Positions 33,078-41,808 are shown, counted from the first letter of the stretch. The stretch: 44,471 nucleotides of DNA from JBFXAM01 sp050184295 (GCA_050184295.1 JBFXAM010000030.1:1-44471), one strand, 5' to 3'. Notes: generated by a model from the sequence alone, not told the origin. Numbers and translations are program-made.

Positions 33078-35621
33078 TCACGCGCAGTGCACGACGACCT
33101 CGTGACGCTCGCCGGCGCGCAGGTCGGGCGTGATCTCGTTACGCGTCAGCGCTTGCCCGTCGAGCACGACCTGCGGCGCTTGCGCGGTTGCCCGCTGCGC
33201 ATCGCGAACGATCGAGATGACGTACTCGCTGCCCCGCCAGCGGCGCGTCATGCGGGCTTCGTTCCAGCCCGGCGGCAGCACCGGGTCGATGCGCAGCGTG
33301 TCGAATCCGGGCCGGACGCCGAGCACCCATTCGCAGATCACGCGGTGGAGCCACTGCGCGGAGCCGGTGTACCAGGTCCAGCCGGCGCGGCCGCAGTATG
33401 GCGAGTCGGGACCGTCGACGTTTCCGGGCAGGACATACGGCTCGGCCCAGTAGCGTTCGGGATCCTTGATCGCGGGGTTGATTGCGCGCAGCAGCGTGCC
33501 GACGGCGTCGGCGTCGCGCATCTTGGCTGCGGCGGCGATCGCCCAGGTGGCGGCGTGGGTGTAGACACCGCCGTTCTCTCGCAACCCCGGGGCATAGCGC
33601 GTGATGTATCCGACCTCGCGGACGGGCGTGTCGAATGCCGGGGCCAGCAAGAGCGCGCCGCAGTCCGCGATGAGATGCGTACGAACGGCGTCCCAGCAGG
33701 CGCGGGCGCGCTCGGGCGGCGCGGTATCGTTGAGAATCGCCCAGGTCTGTGCGTTCAGGAAGATCCTGGCAACGCGGCTCTTGTGCGTGCCGAGGATCGA
33801 GCCGTCGTCGAAGGTGGCGCGCTGATACCACGCGCCGTCCCACGCGTGCTCGTTGATGGCGGCGACGAGCCGAGCGCGCCGCCCGGCGAAGTCCGCCGCC
33901 AGCGCCGACCAGCGGTCGCGCCGCGGCAGGCGCATGTCCGCGGGGCCCGCGATCGCGCCGCCCGCCGAGTCGAGGCGCCGGAAGACGTCGGCCCAATCGG
34001 CGAGGAGGCCCGCGAGGAAGTGCGCCAGCCAGATCGACTCGCCGCGCTCCTGCAAACCCACCGCGCTCAGCCCGTCGTTCCAGTCGCCGGCGCCGATCAA
34101 CGGCAGCCCGCGGGCGCTGCTGCGCTGAAAGACGCGCTCGAACGCGCGCCACACGTGCTCGACGAGCGGATACGCCGCCCCGGTTTTTGTCGTGCGGTCG
34201 GCCGGCGCCGGGCTGCCGCCGGCGGCGATGTCGCTCGGGGCCGCGTCGGCGCGGAACGGAGTCGCATCCGCGAGCACTGTGAGGTCGCCGGTCTCGCGCA
34301 CGTAATTGGAAGCAACGAACGCCAGCCAGAGCAGATCGTCGGTCATGCGCGTAACGTGGCCCTGCTCGGTGAGCGGATGCCACCAGTGAAAGACGGAGCC
34401 GTCGGCGAACTGGTGGGCGGCGTGAAGATTGAGCTGAGCGCGCGTCTGCGCGGGATCCATCGTGAGCCAGACCTGTGCGTCCTGGAGCTGGTCGCGGAAG
34501 CCGAACGCGCCGCTTTGCTGGTAATAGCCGGCGCGGCCCCAGATGCGGCCGGAAATCGCCTGGTAGCGCAGCCAGTCGTTCGCGAGCGCGTCAATGGAGG
34601 CGTCCGGCGTCGCGATGCGGTGCGGTGCCAGCCGGTGGCGCCACGCATCGACGGCGTCGCGCAGCGCGCGGTCCACGCACGCGACCGTGCACGCGTCCTG
34701 AACGGTCCGTTCGACTTCGCCGCGCGACTCGCCGATGACGAGCGCATAGCCCACGACGCGCCGCTCGTCGGGACGCAGCTCGATCGGGCTGCGCAGCGCC
34801 GCGACGGGGTCTTCATGCCGCCCGAAACGCGGCGTCCACGCGTCGCGCCGCAGCGCCTCGGGAGCGCTCAGCGAGCCGTACCGACCAAGGAAAGAAGCTT
34901 TGTCGCCGAGCGCGGCGGCGATCGGTTCGGTGCACGCGAGCGCGGCGACATACGGGAACGATGTGTTCCAGTGTCCCCAGCGCTGCGACGACACCTCCCA
35001 CATGTGGTTCCACGCGAGCACGGCGCGGCGCGCCGGATCGAAGTGGGTTTCGATGAACAGCTTGTGGAACTCGCGCCGCGGCGACGGTGCGACGCCGCAG
35101 TTCCACTCGAGAAACGCGGAGAGGTCGAGACGGCGCGGCTTCGCGCCCGTGTTGTGGAGTTCAACCCGCCAGTATTCGATCGCGTCGTGCGGGTGGACGA
35201 ACAGCGTCCAGGTGGCCGCAATGCCGGCGGCGGTCGTCTCGAAGGTCGTATAGCCGAGACCGTGGCGGCAGAGAAAGTGCTCGGCGTGTGCCCAGGTGGG
35301 CGCCGGGGAAAGCGACCAGAGCGCGCCGCTGTCGCGGTCGCGGACGAAGAGGAACTTGCCCGAGCTGTCGCGGGCGAGATCCTGTTCCCAGCGGGTGATG
35401 ACGGCCAACTGCGAGTTGTCGATCCAGGAGAAGCCGCTGCCGGTCTGGCTGACCGCGAGTCCAACGCGCGGGTTGCTGATCAGGTTGGCCCAAGGACGCG
35501 GAGTTCTGGGGTCGGTGATGCAATACTCGCGGCCGTCGGCGGTGAAATAGCCGTAGCGAGTGATGTTGCGGCGGTTTTCGGCGGCGTCGGCGGGCACTGG
35601 AGCGGACGCGAGGGTAGTCAT
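33078..35621 (-). CDS. GH94 glycoside phosphorylase (cellobiose/chitobiose/beta-1,2-oligoglucan phosphorylase family)
   Basis: 847 residues, cytoplasmic. NITRYGYFTADGREYCITDPRTP, TGSGFSWIDNSQLAVITRW and EYWRVELHN form the N-terminal beta-sandwich. The helical barrel has GFRDQLQDAQVWL and GAGDWNDGL (GDWND at residues 512-516), which carries the catalytic acid. The C-terminal YCGRAGWTWYTGSAQWLHRV binds phosphate and sugar. The reaction is reversible phosphorolysis of a beta-linked glucosyl or GlcNAc disaccharide; the exact linkage cannot be read from the sequence. The ATG at 35621 is chosen because the longer frame would start upstream of the predicted promoter. A LacI-type operator lies 69 bp upstream. 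Confidence 0.87.
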   Translation of the reverse strand: MTTLASAPVPADAAENRRNITRYGYFTADGREYCITDPRTPRPWANLISNPRVGLAVSQTGSGFSWIDNSQLAVITRWEQDLARDSSGKFLFVRDRDSGALWSLSPAPTWAHAEHFLCRHGLGYTTFETTAAGIAATWTLFVHPHDAIEYWRVELHNTGAKPRRLDLSAFLEWNCGVAPSPRREFHKLFIETHFDPARRAVLAWNHMWEVSSQRWGHWNTSFPYVAALACTEPIAAALGDKASFLGRYGSLSAPEALRRDAWTPRFGRHEDPVAALRSPIELRPDERRVVGYALVIGESRGEVERTVQDACTVACVDRALRDAVDAWRHRLAPHRIATPDASIDALANDWLRYQAISGRIWGRAGYYQQSGAFGFRDQLQDAQVWLTMDPAQTRAQLNLHAAHQFADGSVFHWWHPLTEQGHVTRMTDDLLWLAFVASNYVRETGDLTVLADATPFRADAAPSDIAAGGSPAPADRTTKTGAAYPLVEHVWRAFERVFQRSSARGLPLIGAGDWNDGLSAVGLQERGESIWLAHFLAGLLADWADVFRRLDSAGGAIAGPADMRLPRRDRWSALAADFAGRRARLVAAINEHAWDGAWYQRATFDDGSILGTHKSRVARIFLNAQTWAILNDTAPPERARACWDAVRTHLIADCGALLLAPAFDTPVREVGYITRYAPGLRENGGVYTHAATWAIAAAAKMRDADAVGTLLRAINPAIKDPERYWAEPYVLPGNVDGPDSPYCGRAGWTWYTGSAQWLHRVICEWVLGVRPGFDTLRIDPVLPPGWNEARMTRRWRGSEYVISIVRDAQRATAQAPQVVLDGQALTRNEITPDLRAGERHEVVVHCA

Positions 35622-35689
35622 GCGTGGCGAATCCGATTGCGTCGCCAGGATCGACAGGGCTGCGTTCCGGCGGCGCTGCGACCCCCAGG

Positions 35690-35705
35690 TTGAAAGCGCT
35701 TTCAA
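35690..35705. promoter_or_regulatory. LacI-family operator (GH94 promoter)
   Basis: TTGAAAGCGCTTTCAA is a perfect 16-bp palindrome of the classic LacI/GalR class with a central CG step. It begins one base after the -10 box on the minus strand, so it covers the transcription start. It matches the second site at 37355-37370 in 15 of 16 positions. Confidence 0.85.
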
Positions 35706-35706
35706 T

Positions 35707-35736
35707 ATCCTACCCAAAACCACCCGCCGCCGTCAA
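35707..35736 (-). promoter_or_regulatory. promoter of the GH94 gene
   Basis: Minus strand: TTGACG (35731-35736), an 18-nt spacer and TAGGAT (35707-35712). The operator follows at once, the geometry of simple repression. Predicted leader about 75-80 nt. Confidence 0.55.
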
Positions 35737-35911
35737 TGCAATCGCCGCGCGGAACGCGGCGGTCGGGGGCGCATCGCACTTCCGGACGCAACCGCGAATC
35801 CGGCGCGCCGAACACGACCCAGCGCCGGCGGCCGGGCGCAGGACGCGTTGACGAGCAACGCCGCCACACGCGTCCGCGACCCGCACTCGGACCGGCCGCG
35901 ATCCGCACGCG

Positions 35912-37333
35912 TCACGGCTCGGCATGAGGCTGAAGGCGCAAGCGTTCCACGGCCCGCCGGGCATTCTCGTGCTGCATGAACAGTCGCCAGATCAGACCCG
36001 TGCGGGCGTTCTCGATTGCGAGCAGCAGCGGACCATGGTCGATGCCGACGTAATCGTCGCTGGCGAAGTGCTGATCGAGATTAAACGAATCGACGAGCCC
36101 GTACCCGCCCGCCGCCGGATCACGCCAGATCAACGGCTTTCCATCATGTCCCTTGAGCTCACGAAACACTCGCAAGGCCGCGACCGCTTCGCGTGGGGCG
36201 AACATGATGGCCGAGCCGGCCGCATAAGGCGCCACCGTGCCTTCGTGAAGCTCGTCCTTATCGGTGAGATTCGGCTGTAGTTGCGGCACGATGTAGCCGT
36301 CGCGGGCGGCGCACGCGCTCAGGCCCCAGCGGTCCGGCGCAAGCGTCTTGAAACGCGTGGAGAGGTCGATGCAGCGCTGCCGGTGGGTCAGCACAGCGCG
36401 GCGGGAGTTTTCGACCCAGTCGACGCGGGGCGCGTCGACGCCGAACCGCGCGGGATCGTCGAGCCCGAGCGTGCGGTAGTCGATCCAGCAGTGGCTGAAG
36501 AAGTAGGTGAACAGCGTACCGGGCCAGGAGACGACGAACGGGGGCAACTTGTCGTGCGCTTCGATCGAGCGTTTGAGCCGGTAATAGAGCGCCGGCTCGA
36601 CGGCGTGCTCGGCGCGCGGCGCCGCGGCGGCGAGGAAGTAGACCAGACGCTCTTCGTCGCTCGCGTTCCACCAGTGCCAGTCCAGGAAGTCGCCGGGGCC
36701 GTCGATTTTCTTCGAATCCTTCGGGCGCCAGCCCATCGACAGCAGCCCGCTCGGGCCGGTCGCGAAGGCCTTCCAGTTTGTGTCGGCGACAAGCTGATCG
36801 GTGCGTTCGGCGACGCGCCCGCGGAAATAGACGGCCGCGGGCATCGCGCCCGCGACCAGCAGCGCGTGGTCGACGGTGCTCGCGACGATCTCGTAACCCT
36901 CCTGCGAGAGACCGCCGGTGTTGAGGTCGGGGTAATGCAGGTACACGCCGAAACGCTTGTTGTCGCGATGACCCAGGAGCGCGTCGAGAATGGCCAGGGC
37001 GCGTTCCTCGGCCTGCGCGCGCGTGACCCAGCCGCGTTCGACTCCGACGGGCAGCGCGGAAAGCTGGAAACCGACGGCGGCAATGCTGGAGACGGGGCCT
37101 TTGTATCGGTCCTTGACGAGCGGCGCGGGCGCGCCAACCTCTTTCCAGAAGAACTGGAAGCACGCGTGCTCGATCTCGTTCAGCAGGCGTTCGTCGTCGT
37201 CGGAGAGGCGATAGCGGAGGGCGGCGTCGGTTTCCGCCGAGCGACGGATCTCGGACGGCGGACCGGCGGCGGCCGCGGCAGCGAACACGCCCGCGATGGC
37301 AAGCGCTTGATGCCAGCAGCGTTGACAGCGCAT
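35912..37333 (-). CDS. exported glycoamylase-family (GH144-like) glucanase
   Basis: 473 residues with a signal peptide (ALAIAGVFAAAAAAGPPSE). From residue 48, LLNEIEHACFQFFWKEV, VKDRYKGPVSSIAAVGFQLSALPVGVERGWVTR, GVYLHYPDLN, LSMGWRP, PPFVVSWPGTLFTYFFSHCWIDYR, WGLSACAARDGY, GTVAPYAAGSAIMFAP and GLVDSFNLD match the PF10091 glycoamylase fold. That fold includes GH144 endo-beta-1,2-glucanases. Outer-envelope or periplasmic endo-cleavage is inferred. The linkage is uncertain; beta-1,2-glucan is the best guess, given the family and the GH94 neighbour. It has no Shine-Dalgarno sequence, and its promoter places the transcript start at the ATG. Confidence 0.78.
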   Translation of the reverse strand: MRCQRCWHQALAIAGVFAAAAAAGPPSEIRRSAETDAALRYRLSDDDERLLNEIEHACFQFFWKEVGAPAPLVKDRYKGPVSSIAAVGFQLSALPVGVERGWVTRAQAEERALAILDALLGHRDNKRFGVYLHYPDLNTGGLSQEGYEIVASTVDHALLVAGAMPAAVYFRGRVAERTDQLVADTNWKAFATGPSGLLSMGWRPKDSKKIDGPGDFLDWHWWNASDEERLVYFLAAAAPRAEHAVEPALYYRLKRSIEAHDKLPPFVVSWPGTLFTYFFSHCWIDYRTLGLDDPARFGVDAPRVDWVENSRRAVLTHRQRCIDLSTRFKTLAPDRWGLSACAARDGYIVPQLQPNLTDKDELHEGTVAPYAAGSAIMFAPREAVAALRVFRELKGHDGKPLIWRDPAAGGYGLVDSFNLDQHFASDDYVGIDHGPLLLAIENARTGLIWRLFMQHENARRAVERLRLQPHAEP

Positions 37334-37341
37334 GGGACGCG

Positions 37342-37370
37342 AGGATAGGCTGGTTTGAAAGCGCTGTCAA
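37342..37370 (-). promoter_or_regulatory. leaderless promoter of the exported glucanase gene
   Basis: Minus strand: a perfect TTGACA (37365-37370), a 17-nt spacer and TATCCT (37342-37347), ending 8 nt before the ATG at 37333. The -35 lies inside the LacI operator, so repressor binding would block RNA polymerase. Confidence 0.6.
37355..37370. promoter_or_regulatory. LacI-family operator (glucanase/lacI intergenic)
   Basis: TTGAAAGCGCTGTCAA, one mismatch from the perfect palindrome upstream of GH94. That mismatch creates the TTGACA -35 on the minus strand. It lies 44 bp before the lacI start, so autoregulation is possible. Confidence 0.82.
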
Positions 37371-37413
37371 AGCTCACGGTGACGGCAAACACGCACTCCC
37401 CCGGGGTCGCTGC

Positions 37414-38442
37414 ATGCCTGCGTCCATCGCCGACGTTGCGAAACTGGCGCGCGTGTCGATCAGCACCGTGTCGCGCGTCATCAATCGCCGGCAGGTGGTC
37501 AACGAGAAGACCCGCCAGCGCGTCGAATCGGCGATTGTGAAGCTCGGGTATCAACCCAATGCGTTTGCGCGCGGGCTCATGCTCAAACGCAGCGAGATCA
37601 TCGGACTTGTGCTCCCCGACCTGCATGGCGAGTTCTATTCCGAGATCATCCGCGGCGCGAACATCCAGGCCCACGAGAGCGGGTATGCCCTCGTCGTTTC
37701 GTCGACGCGCGACGACGTGGACGACGGCCAGTCGCTGCTGCACGCGATCCGCCAGCGGGCGCTCCTCGACGGCGTCGCCGTCATGGTCTCGGAGCTGACC
37801 GACCGGGTTCAGGAAGCGCTCGGCGAGCTGCGCGTGCCTTTTGTCGTCCTCGACGATGACATCGCCGGCCCGCCACACGACAGCGTGGTCATCGACCAGA
37901 AGGACGGCGCGCTGGCGCTGATGCGGCATCTCGTGCGCCGCGGCGGCGCGCGGCGCGTCTACTTCGTCGGCGGGCTGGAGACGAACGTCGACACCATCGC
38001 GCGGCGGGCGGCGTGGCGCGAGGTGCTTGCGGACGCGGGGCTGCCCGCGGACGACGGCGACGCGTTTCACCTTGACTATCAGTACGAGACCGCGTATCGG
38101 CTGGCGCGCGAGCGCGTGCGCGAGTGGGCCCGGCCGGGACACGTCGTCTTCGCGGCCAATGACGAGATGGCGGCGGGAATCGTGGCCGCGGCAAATGAAG
38201 CGGGCGTCGGCGTGCCGCGCGACCTCGCGGTCGTGGGCTTCGACGACACGCGCATCGCGCGCATGACGCGACCGGCGCTGACGACAGTCCGCGTGCCGAT
38301 GTCCGAGATGGGCGCCAAGGCGGTCGAGCTGCTCTGCCTGCGGATCGCCGATCCGAAACGCCCCGCCGAACGCATCGCGCTGCAACCCACGCTCATCGTG
38401 CGCGAGTCGTGCGGCGTGCTCGCCTCCGCGGCGGCGCGTTAA
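37414..38442 (+). CDS. LacI-family transcriptional regulator
   Basis: 342 residues. The N-terminal helix-turn-helix is SIADVAKLARVSISTVSRVINRR, with the hinge ESAIVKLGYQPNAFARGL. The rest is a periplasmic-binding-protein-like sugar domain: IIGLVLPDLHGEFYSEIIRG, VVLDDDIAG, FAANDEMAAGIVAAANEAGV and VVGFDDTRIARMTRPALTTVRVP. It probably senses a sugar released by the neighbouring glucanase and binds the two operators in this locus. No clear Shine-Dalgarno sequence precedes the ATG, and no good promoter is visible for it. It converges on the epimerase-like gene. Confidence 0.93.
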   Translation: MPASIADVAKLARVSISTVSRVINRRQVVNEKTRQRVESAIVKLGYQPNAFARGLMLKRSEIIGLVLPDLHGEFYSEIIRGANIQAHESGYALVVSSTRDDVDDGQSLLHAIRQRALLDGVAVMVSELTDRVQEALGELRVPFVVLDDDIAGPPHDSVVIDQKDGALALMRHLVRRGGARRVYFVGGLETNVDTIARRAAWREVLADAGLPADDGDAFHLDYQYETAYRLARERVREWARPGHVVFAANDEMAAGIVAAANEAGVGVPRDLAVVGFDDTRIARMTRPALTTVRVPMSEMGAKAVELLCLRIADPKRPAERIALQPTLIVRESCGVLASAAAR

Positions 38443-38479
38443 CGTGAACCCCCGAGAGAACCTGACTCCGCGCATCCGC

Positions 38480-38538
38480 GGAGCATCGGCGTCCCGCCGG
38501 TGCGTTCGCGTTTCGCACCGGCGCGACGCCGATGCTCC
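38480..38538. repeat. paired-palindrome (REP/BIME-like) element, second copy
   Basis: Arms 38480-38504 and 38514-38538 (25 nt each) are inverted copies with one mismatch and a 9-nt spacer. Each arm is a quasi-hairpin, CATCGGCG-TCC-CGCCGGTG. The core GGCGTCnCGCC and the position of the mismatch match the element at 23615-23697, while the flanks differ. It lies between two convergent genes and may act as a terminator. Confidence 0.75.
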
Positions 38539-38580
38539 CCGACTCGGACTGCTGCGGTTGGATTCGGGTCGCGATTCGTT

Positions 38581-39627
38581 TCAGCCGGGTGCGCCCGCCG
38601 GCACCGGCCGCCGGTCGCGGGTCGCGGGTGCGGACTGCGAGTTTCGAAAGTACCACTCGAGCGTGAGCGGGACGCCGACTTCGTAACTGATTGTGGGCTT
38701 CCAACCGAGCACGCGGCGGGCCTTCTCCGACGAGAAGTACGACCGACGGCCCATGAGCCAGACGGCGTAGCGGGTGATGAACGGCGGCTTCTGCGATCGA
38801 AAGAGGTGCCCGAGGCATTCGAGCACGAAGCCGGCGGTGTACGCGACCTTGTACGGCACGTGGCGTGAGACGGCCGGCGCTTTGCAGGCCCGCGCGAGCA
38901 GGTCGAAATACTGCATCTGCGTGATCTCGCCGTCGTTGCTGCAATTGAACGCTTCTCCGACGGCGGCGGGCGAGTCGGCGGCGAGGATGCACGCCTCGGC
39001 GACGTTTCCCGAATAGACCACGTTCAGCCGGTTGTCGCCGCGCCCGAGGATCTTGGCGCGCCCTTCCTGAAGCATGCGAACGAGGCGCGGAAACGTCGTG
39101 CGGTCGCGCGGACCGTAGAGCCACGCCGGACGGATGATCGTGGTTTCGATCTTTCCCGCGCGCTGGGCCTGCCAGACGCGTTGCTCGGCTTCGATCTTGC
39201 TGCGGCTGTAGTAGGCCCATTTGTAGAGCTTGTAGCCAAGCGGCGCGGTCTCGTCGACGATGACTTCGTCCGTGTGATAGCCGTACGTGCTGATCGAGCT
39301 GATGTGCACGAAGCGGCGCACGCCGGCGGCGATGGCGGCGTCCACGAGATACTGCGTCCCGTCGATCGTGATCCGCTGAAACTCCTCCCAAGGCCCCCAG
39401 TCGCCGACGCGAGCGGCGGAGTGGTACACCACGTGCACCCCGCGGCACGCCGCCGCGAGCGACGCCGGATCGGTGACATCGCCTTCCGCGAATTCGACGC
39501 CCTGCGACTCGAGCCACGAGCGGTCGCTGCCACGGCGCACGAGCGCGCGGACCGGTCGGTTCTGCTTGCGAAGCTGCTCGACGACGTGGCTGCCCAGCAA
39601 TCCGGTCGCACCAGTGACAAGGTTCAT
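38581..39627 (-). CDS. NAD(P)-dependent epimerase/dehydratase-like SDR
   Basis: 348 residues, extended short-chain dehydrogenase. NLVTGATGLLGSHVVEQL is the GxxGxxG nucleotide loop; FAEGDVTDPASL, VYHSAARVGDWGPW and the YYSRSK catalytic Tyr/Lys pair follow. TIIRPAWLYGPRDRTTFPRL and NVVYSGNVAEACILAA resemble the 3-beta-hydroxysteroid dehydrogenase/NSDHL-like subgroup as well as sugar epimerases, so the substrate is open. The C-terminus lacks a clear membrane helix. It starts 65 bp after the transketolase stop on the same strand and is probably co-transcribed with it. Confidence 0.85.
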   Translation of the reverse strand: MNLVTGATGLLGSHVVEQLRKQNRPVRALVRRGSDRSWLESQGVEFAEGDVTDPASLAAACRGVHVVYHSAARVGDWGPWEEFQRITIDGTQYLVDAAIAAGVRRFVHISSISTYGYHTDEVIVDETAPLGYKLYKWAYYSRSKIEAEQRVWQAQRAGKIETTIIRPAWLYGPRDRTTFPRLVRMLQEGRAKILGRGDNRLNVVYSGNVAEACILAADSPAAVGEAFNCSNDGEITQMQYFDLLARACKAPAVSRHVPYKVAYTAGFVLECLGHLFRSQKPPFITRYAVWLMGRRSYFSSEKARRVLGWKPTISYEVGVPLTLEWYFRNSQSAPATRDRRPVPAGAPG

Positions 39628-39692
39628 GGAGCCTGTATCCTCACTGCTCGGAACTCGTCGATCCCGACTCGACAGAGCATGCCGCGTCACCG

Positions 39693-41663
39693 CTAACGCG
39701 GTCGCGACAGCAACGCCAACGCGCGGTCCGCGACCTGTGCCGGGCCGACGCCGCAATAGTCGAGCTCTTCCTCCGGCAGGCGCGCTGACTTGGGAATGCG
39801 TTGCACGTGGGCGGCTTCGACGCGCACCTCTCCGACACGAGCCGCGAGTTCCGCCACCGCGGCCGCAAACCCGCCGCCGTAGTTGTCCTCGACCACCAGG
39901 GCGCGCCGTCCGGCGCGCTGCAGCGCATCCAGGAAGCGTTCGCCGTCGAGCGGCAGCGAATAGGCGTCGATCACGCTCGCGCGGACGTTCTGCTTTGCGA
40001 GCAGCTCTGCGGCGCGCAGCGCGATGTGCACCATGTAGCCGCTCGATACGAGCGCCACGTCTTCGCCGGTGCGGAGGACGCCGAAACCGCCGGGTGTGAA
40101 CGTCGCGTCGGGTGAGTAAAGCACCGGCACGTCCGGACGGTGCGTACGCATGTAGCACAGTCCCGTCAGCCCGACCATCAGCCGCGTGAAGTGATACGCC
40201 GCGACCGCGTCCGCGGGTTGGAAGAACCAGCAGAGCGGACTGTGGCGATCGTCGCCGCGGACCGTGGTGAAGCTGCGAAAGTACGCGACGTCGAGCAGAC
40301 CCATCTGGCTCGGGCCGTCGGAGCACGGCGTGATGCCGGAATGCGACCCGACAATTTTGAGGTTGGCGCGCGAGATGCTGGCAAGCTCGATCTGGTCATA
40401 CGCCCGGGCGATGAATTTCGCGAAGGAGTTGCAGAACGGAATGTAGCCCGCCGCCGCCAGGCCCGCGGCCGCGGAGATCATGTTCTGCTCCGCGATCTTG
40501 CACTCAAAGAACCGCTCGGGATGGGCGGCGGCGAAGAGGTCGGCAAAAGTCGAGTTGCTGACGTCGCCATCCAGGCAGACCACCTGTGGCAGGAGGTCGC
40601 CGGCGAGCTTGAGCGCGGCCCCATACGCCCGGCGTGTCGCGAGGCCGCCTTTTTTCAGCGCGCCGTCCAGCCCGACGGCCGCCATCGCGCCTTGGAACGC
40701 GGGCCACTCTGCGTCGCGCGGCGCGGGACGCGGCCCGACGGGCGGCGCGTCGGCGCGCGGCGTCGGGCGCGACAGGGCGGCGCTCGCCGCACCTGCGTGC
40801 GCCGCGGCCGCGCGGTCGAGGCTCGCATCTGCGGCGGCGAGTTCAGATTCCTTGAGCGGCTTGCCGTGCCAGTTGCCCAGTTGTAGCGCGTCGACACCCC
40901 AGCCTTTGACTGTCTTTGCGACGATCGCGGCAGGCTGTTTCGCATCGGTGCAGCGCTCGAAGGCCGCAGCGAGCGCGGCGGCGTCGTGGCCGTCGACGAC
41001 CTGCGCTCCGAAGCCGAACGCGGACAGCTTGGCCGCCAGGCGCTCGGCGGATTGCTGCGCGGAGACATGCCCGGCCTGTCCTTGGCCGTTGCAGTTGAAA
41101 ATGGCGATGACGCTGGTGAGCTGGTGGTCGACGATGAAGTCGAGCGCTTCCCAGATCTGACCCTCGCGCGCTTCGCCGTCGCCGACCACGCAATACACCC
41201 GGCGGGGGCTGCGGTCGAGACGAGCCGCCAGCGCCAGTCCCGCCGCGACGCTCAGTCCTTGTCCCAGGCTGCCGGTGGCGGCGTCGAAAAACGGCACACC
41301 CTCGGCCGGGTTGGGATGGCCGTCGAGGACGCTGCTCAGCGCACGGAGCTCGTCAACCGCCGCACGCGACAGCCGATCGCCGGTGTTGCCGCCACCCGCG
41401 GGGCCACGGATCGCACCTCCGAGGTCGGCGTAGGCGGCGTAGACGATTGGCACCGCGTGCCCCTCGGAGAGCACGAGCCGGTCGGCGTTCAGGTTCGCGG
41501 GCTCGGCAGGGTCGTAGCGCATCTGGCAATACATGAGATGCGTGACGACGTGGGCGAGTGAAAGCGCGCTGGAGGGGTGGCCGGAGCCCGCTTTCGCGGT
41601 CATTCGCACCGCCAGCTTCCCCAGGTCGGCAGCCTTCCGATCGACCGCGGCAGCCACGTCCAT
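39693..41663 (-). CDS. transketolase, short animal-type architecture
   Basis: A thiamine-diphosphate enzyme of the pentose phosphate pathway, 656 residues. The N-terminal half has AGSGHPSSALS, VLSEGHAVPIVYAAYADLG, TGSLGQGLS and GDGEAREGQIWEALDF...FN (161-190) for the cofactor, plus NWHGKPL. The C-terminal half begins ATRRAYGAAL, then LDGDVSNSTFADLF, CKIAEQNMISAAAGLAA, GSHSGITPCSDGPSQM and VVEDNYGGG. The layout follows the TKT group of animals more than E. coli TktA. An Ala/Pro/Arg-rich linker (about residues 285-320) joins the halves. GGGAG lies 6 nt before the ATG at 41663; the longer frame crosses the promoter. Confidence 0.93.
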   Translation of the reverse strand: MDVAAAVDRKAADLGKLAVRMTAKAGSGHPSSALSLAHVVTHLMYCQMRYDPAEPANLNADRLVLSEGHAVPIVYAAYADLGGAIRGPAGGGNTGDRLSRAAVDELRALSSVLDGHPNPAEGVPFFDAATGSLGQGLSVAAGLALAARLDRSPRRVYCVVGDGEAREGQIWEALDFIVDHQLTSVIAIFNCNGQGQAGHVSAQQSAERLAAKLSAFGFGAQVVDGHDAAALAAAFERCTDAKQPAAIVAKTVKGWGVDALQLGNWHGKPLKESELAAADASLDRAAAAHAGAASAALSRPTPRADAPPVGPRPAPRDAEWPAFQGAMAAVGLDGALKKGGLATRRAYGAALKLAGDLLPQVVCLDGDVSNSTFADLFAAAHPERFFECKIAEQNMISAAAGLAAAGYIPFCNSFAKFIARAYDQIELASISRANLKIVGSHSGITPCSDGPSQMGLLDVAYFRSFTTVRGDDRHSPLCWFFQPADAVAAYHFTRLMVGLTGLCYMRTHRPDVPVLYSPDATFTPGGFGVLRTGEDVALVSSGYMVHIALRAAELLAKQNVRASVIDAYSLPLDGERFLDALQRAGRRALVVEDNYGGGFAAAVAELAARVGEVRVEAAHVQRIPKSARLPEEELDYCGVGPAQVADRALALLSRPR

Positions 41664-41722
41664 GCAGCGCTCCCGGGGGGATTGCGACCGCGCCCTCGTT
41701 ACCCACGCTCCACGAGTCGAAG

Positions 41723-41751
41723 AATCTAATCGCCGGCGCGAAGCGAGGCAA
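41723..41751 (-). promoter_or_regulatory. predicted promoter of the transketolase operon
   Basis: Minus strand: TTGCCT (41746-41751), a 17-nt spacer and TAGATT (41723-41728), 4 of 6 in each box. Predicted leader about 53 nt. Confidence 0.4.
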
Positions 41752-41779
41752 GCCGCACGATGTGCCGCCGGGACGCGCC

Positions 41780-41808
41780 TTGTCGCCCCGATCAAGGACG
41801 CGCATAAT
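41780..41808 (+). promoter_or_regulatory. promoter of rpmH
   Basis: TTGTCG (41780-41785), a 17-nt spacer and CATAAT (41803-41808, 5 of 6). The predicted leader before rpmH is about 139 nt, GC-rich and likely structured. Confidence 0.5.
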
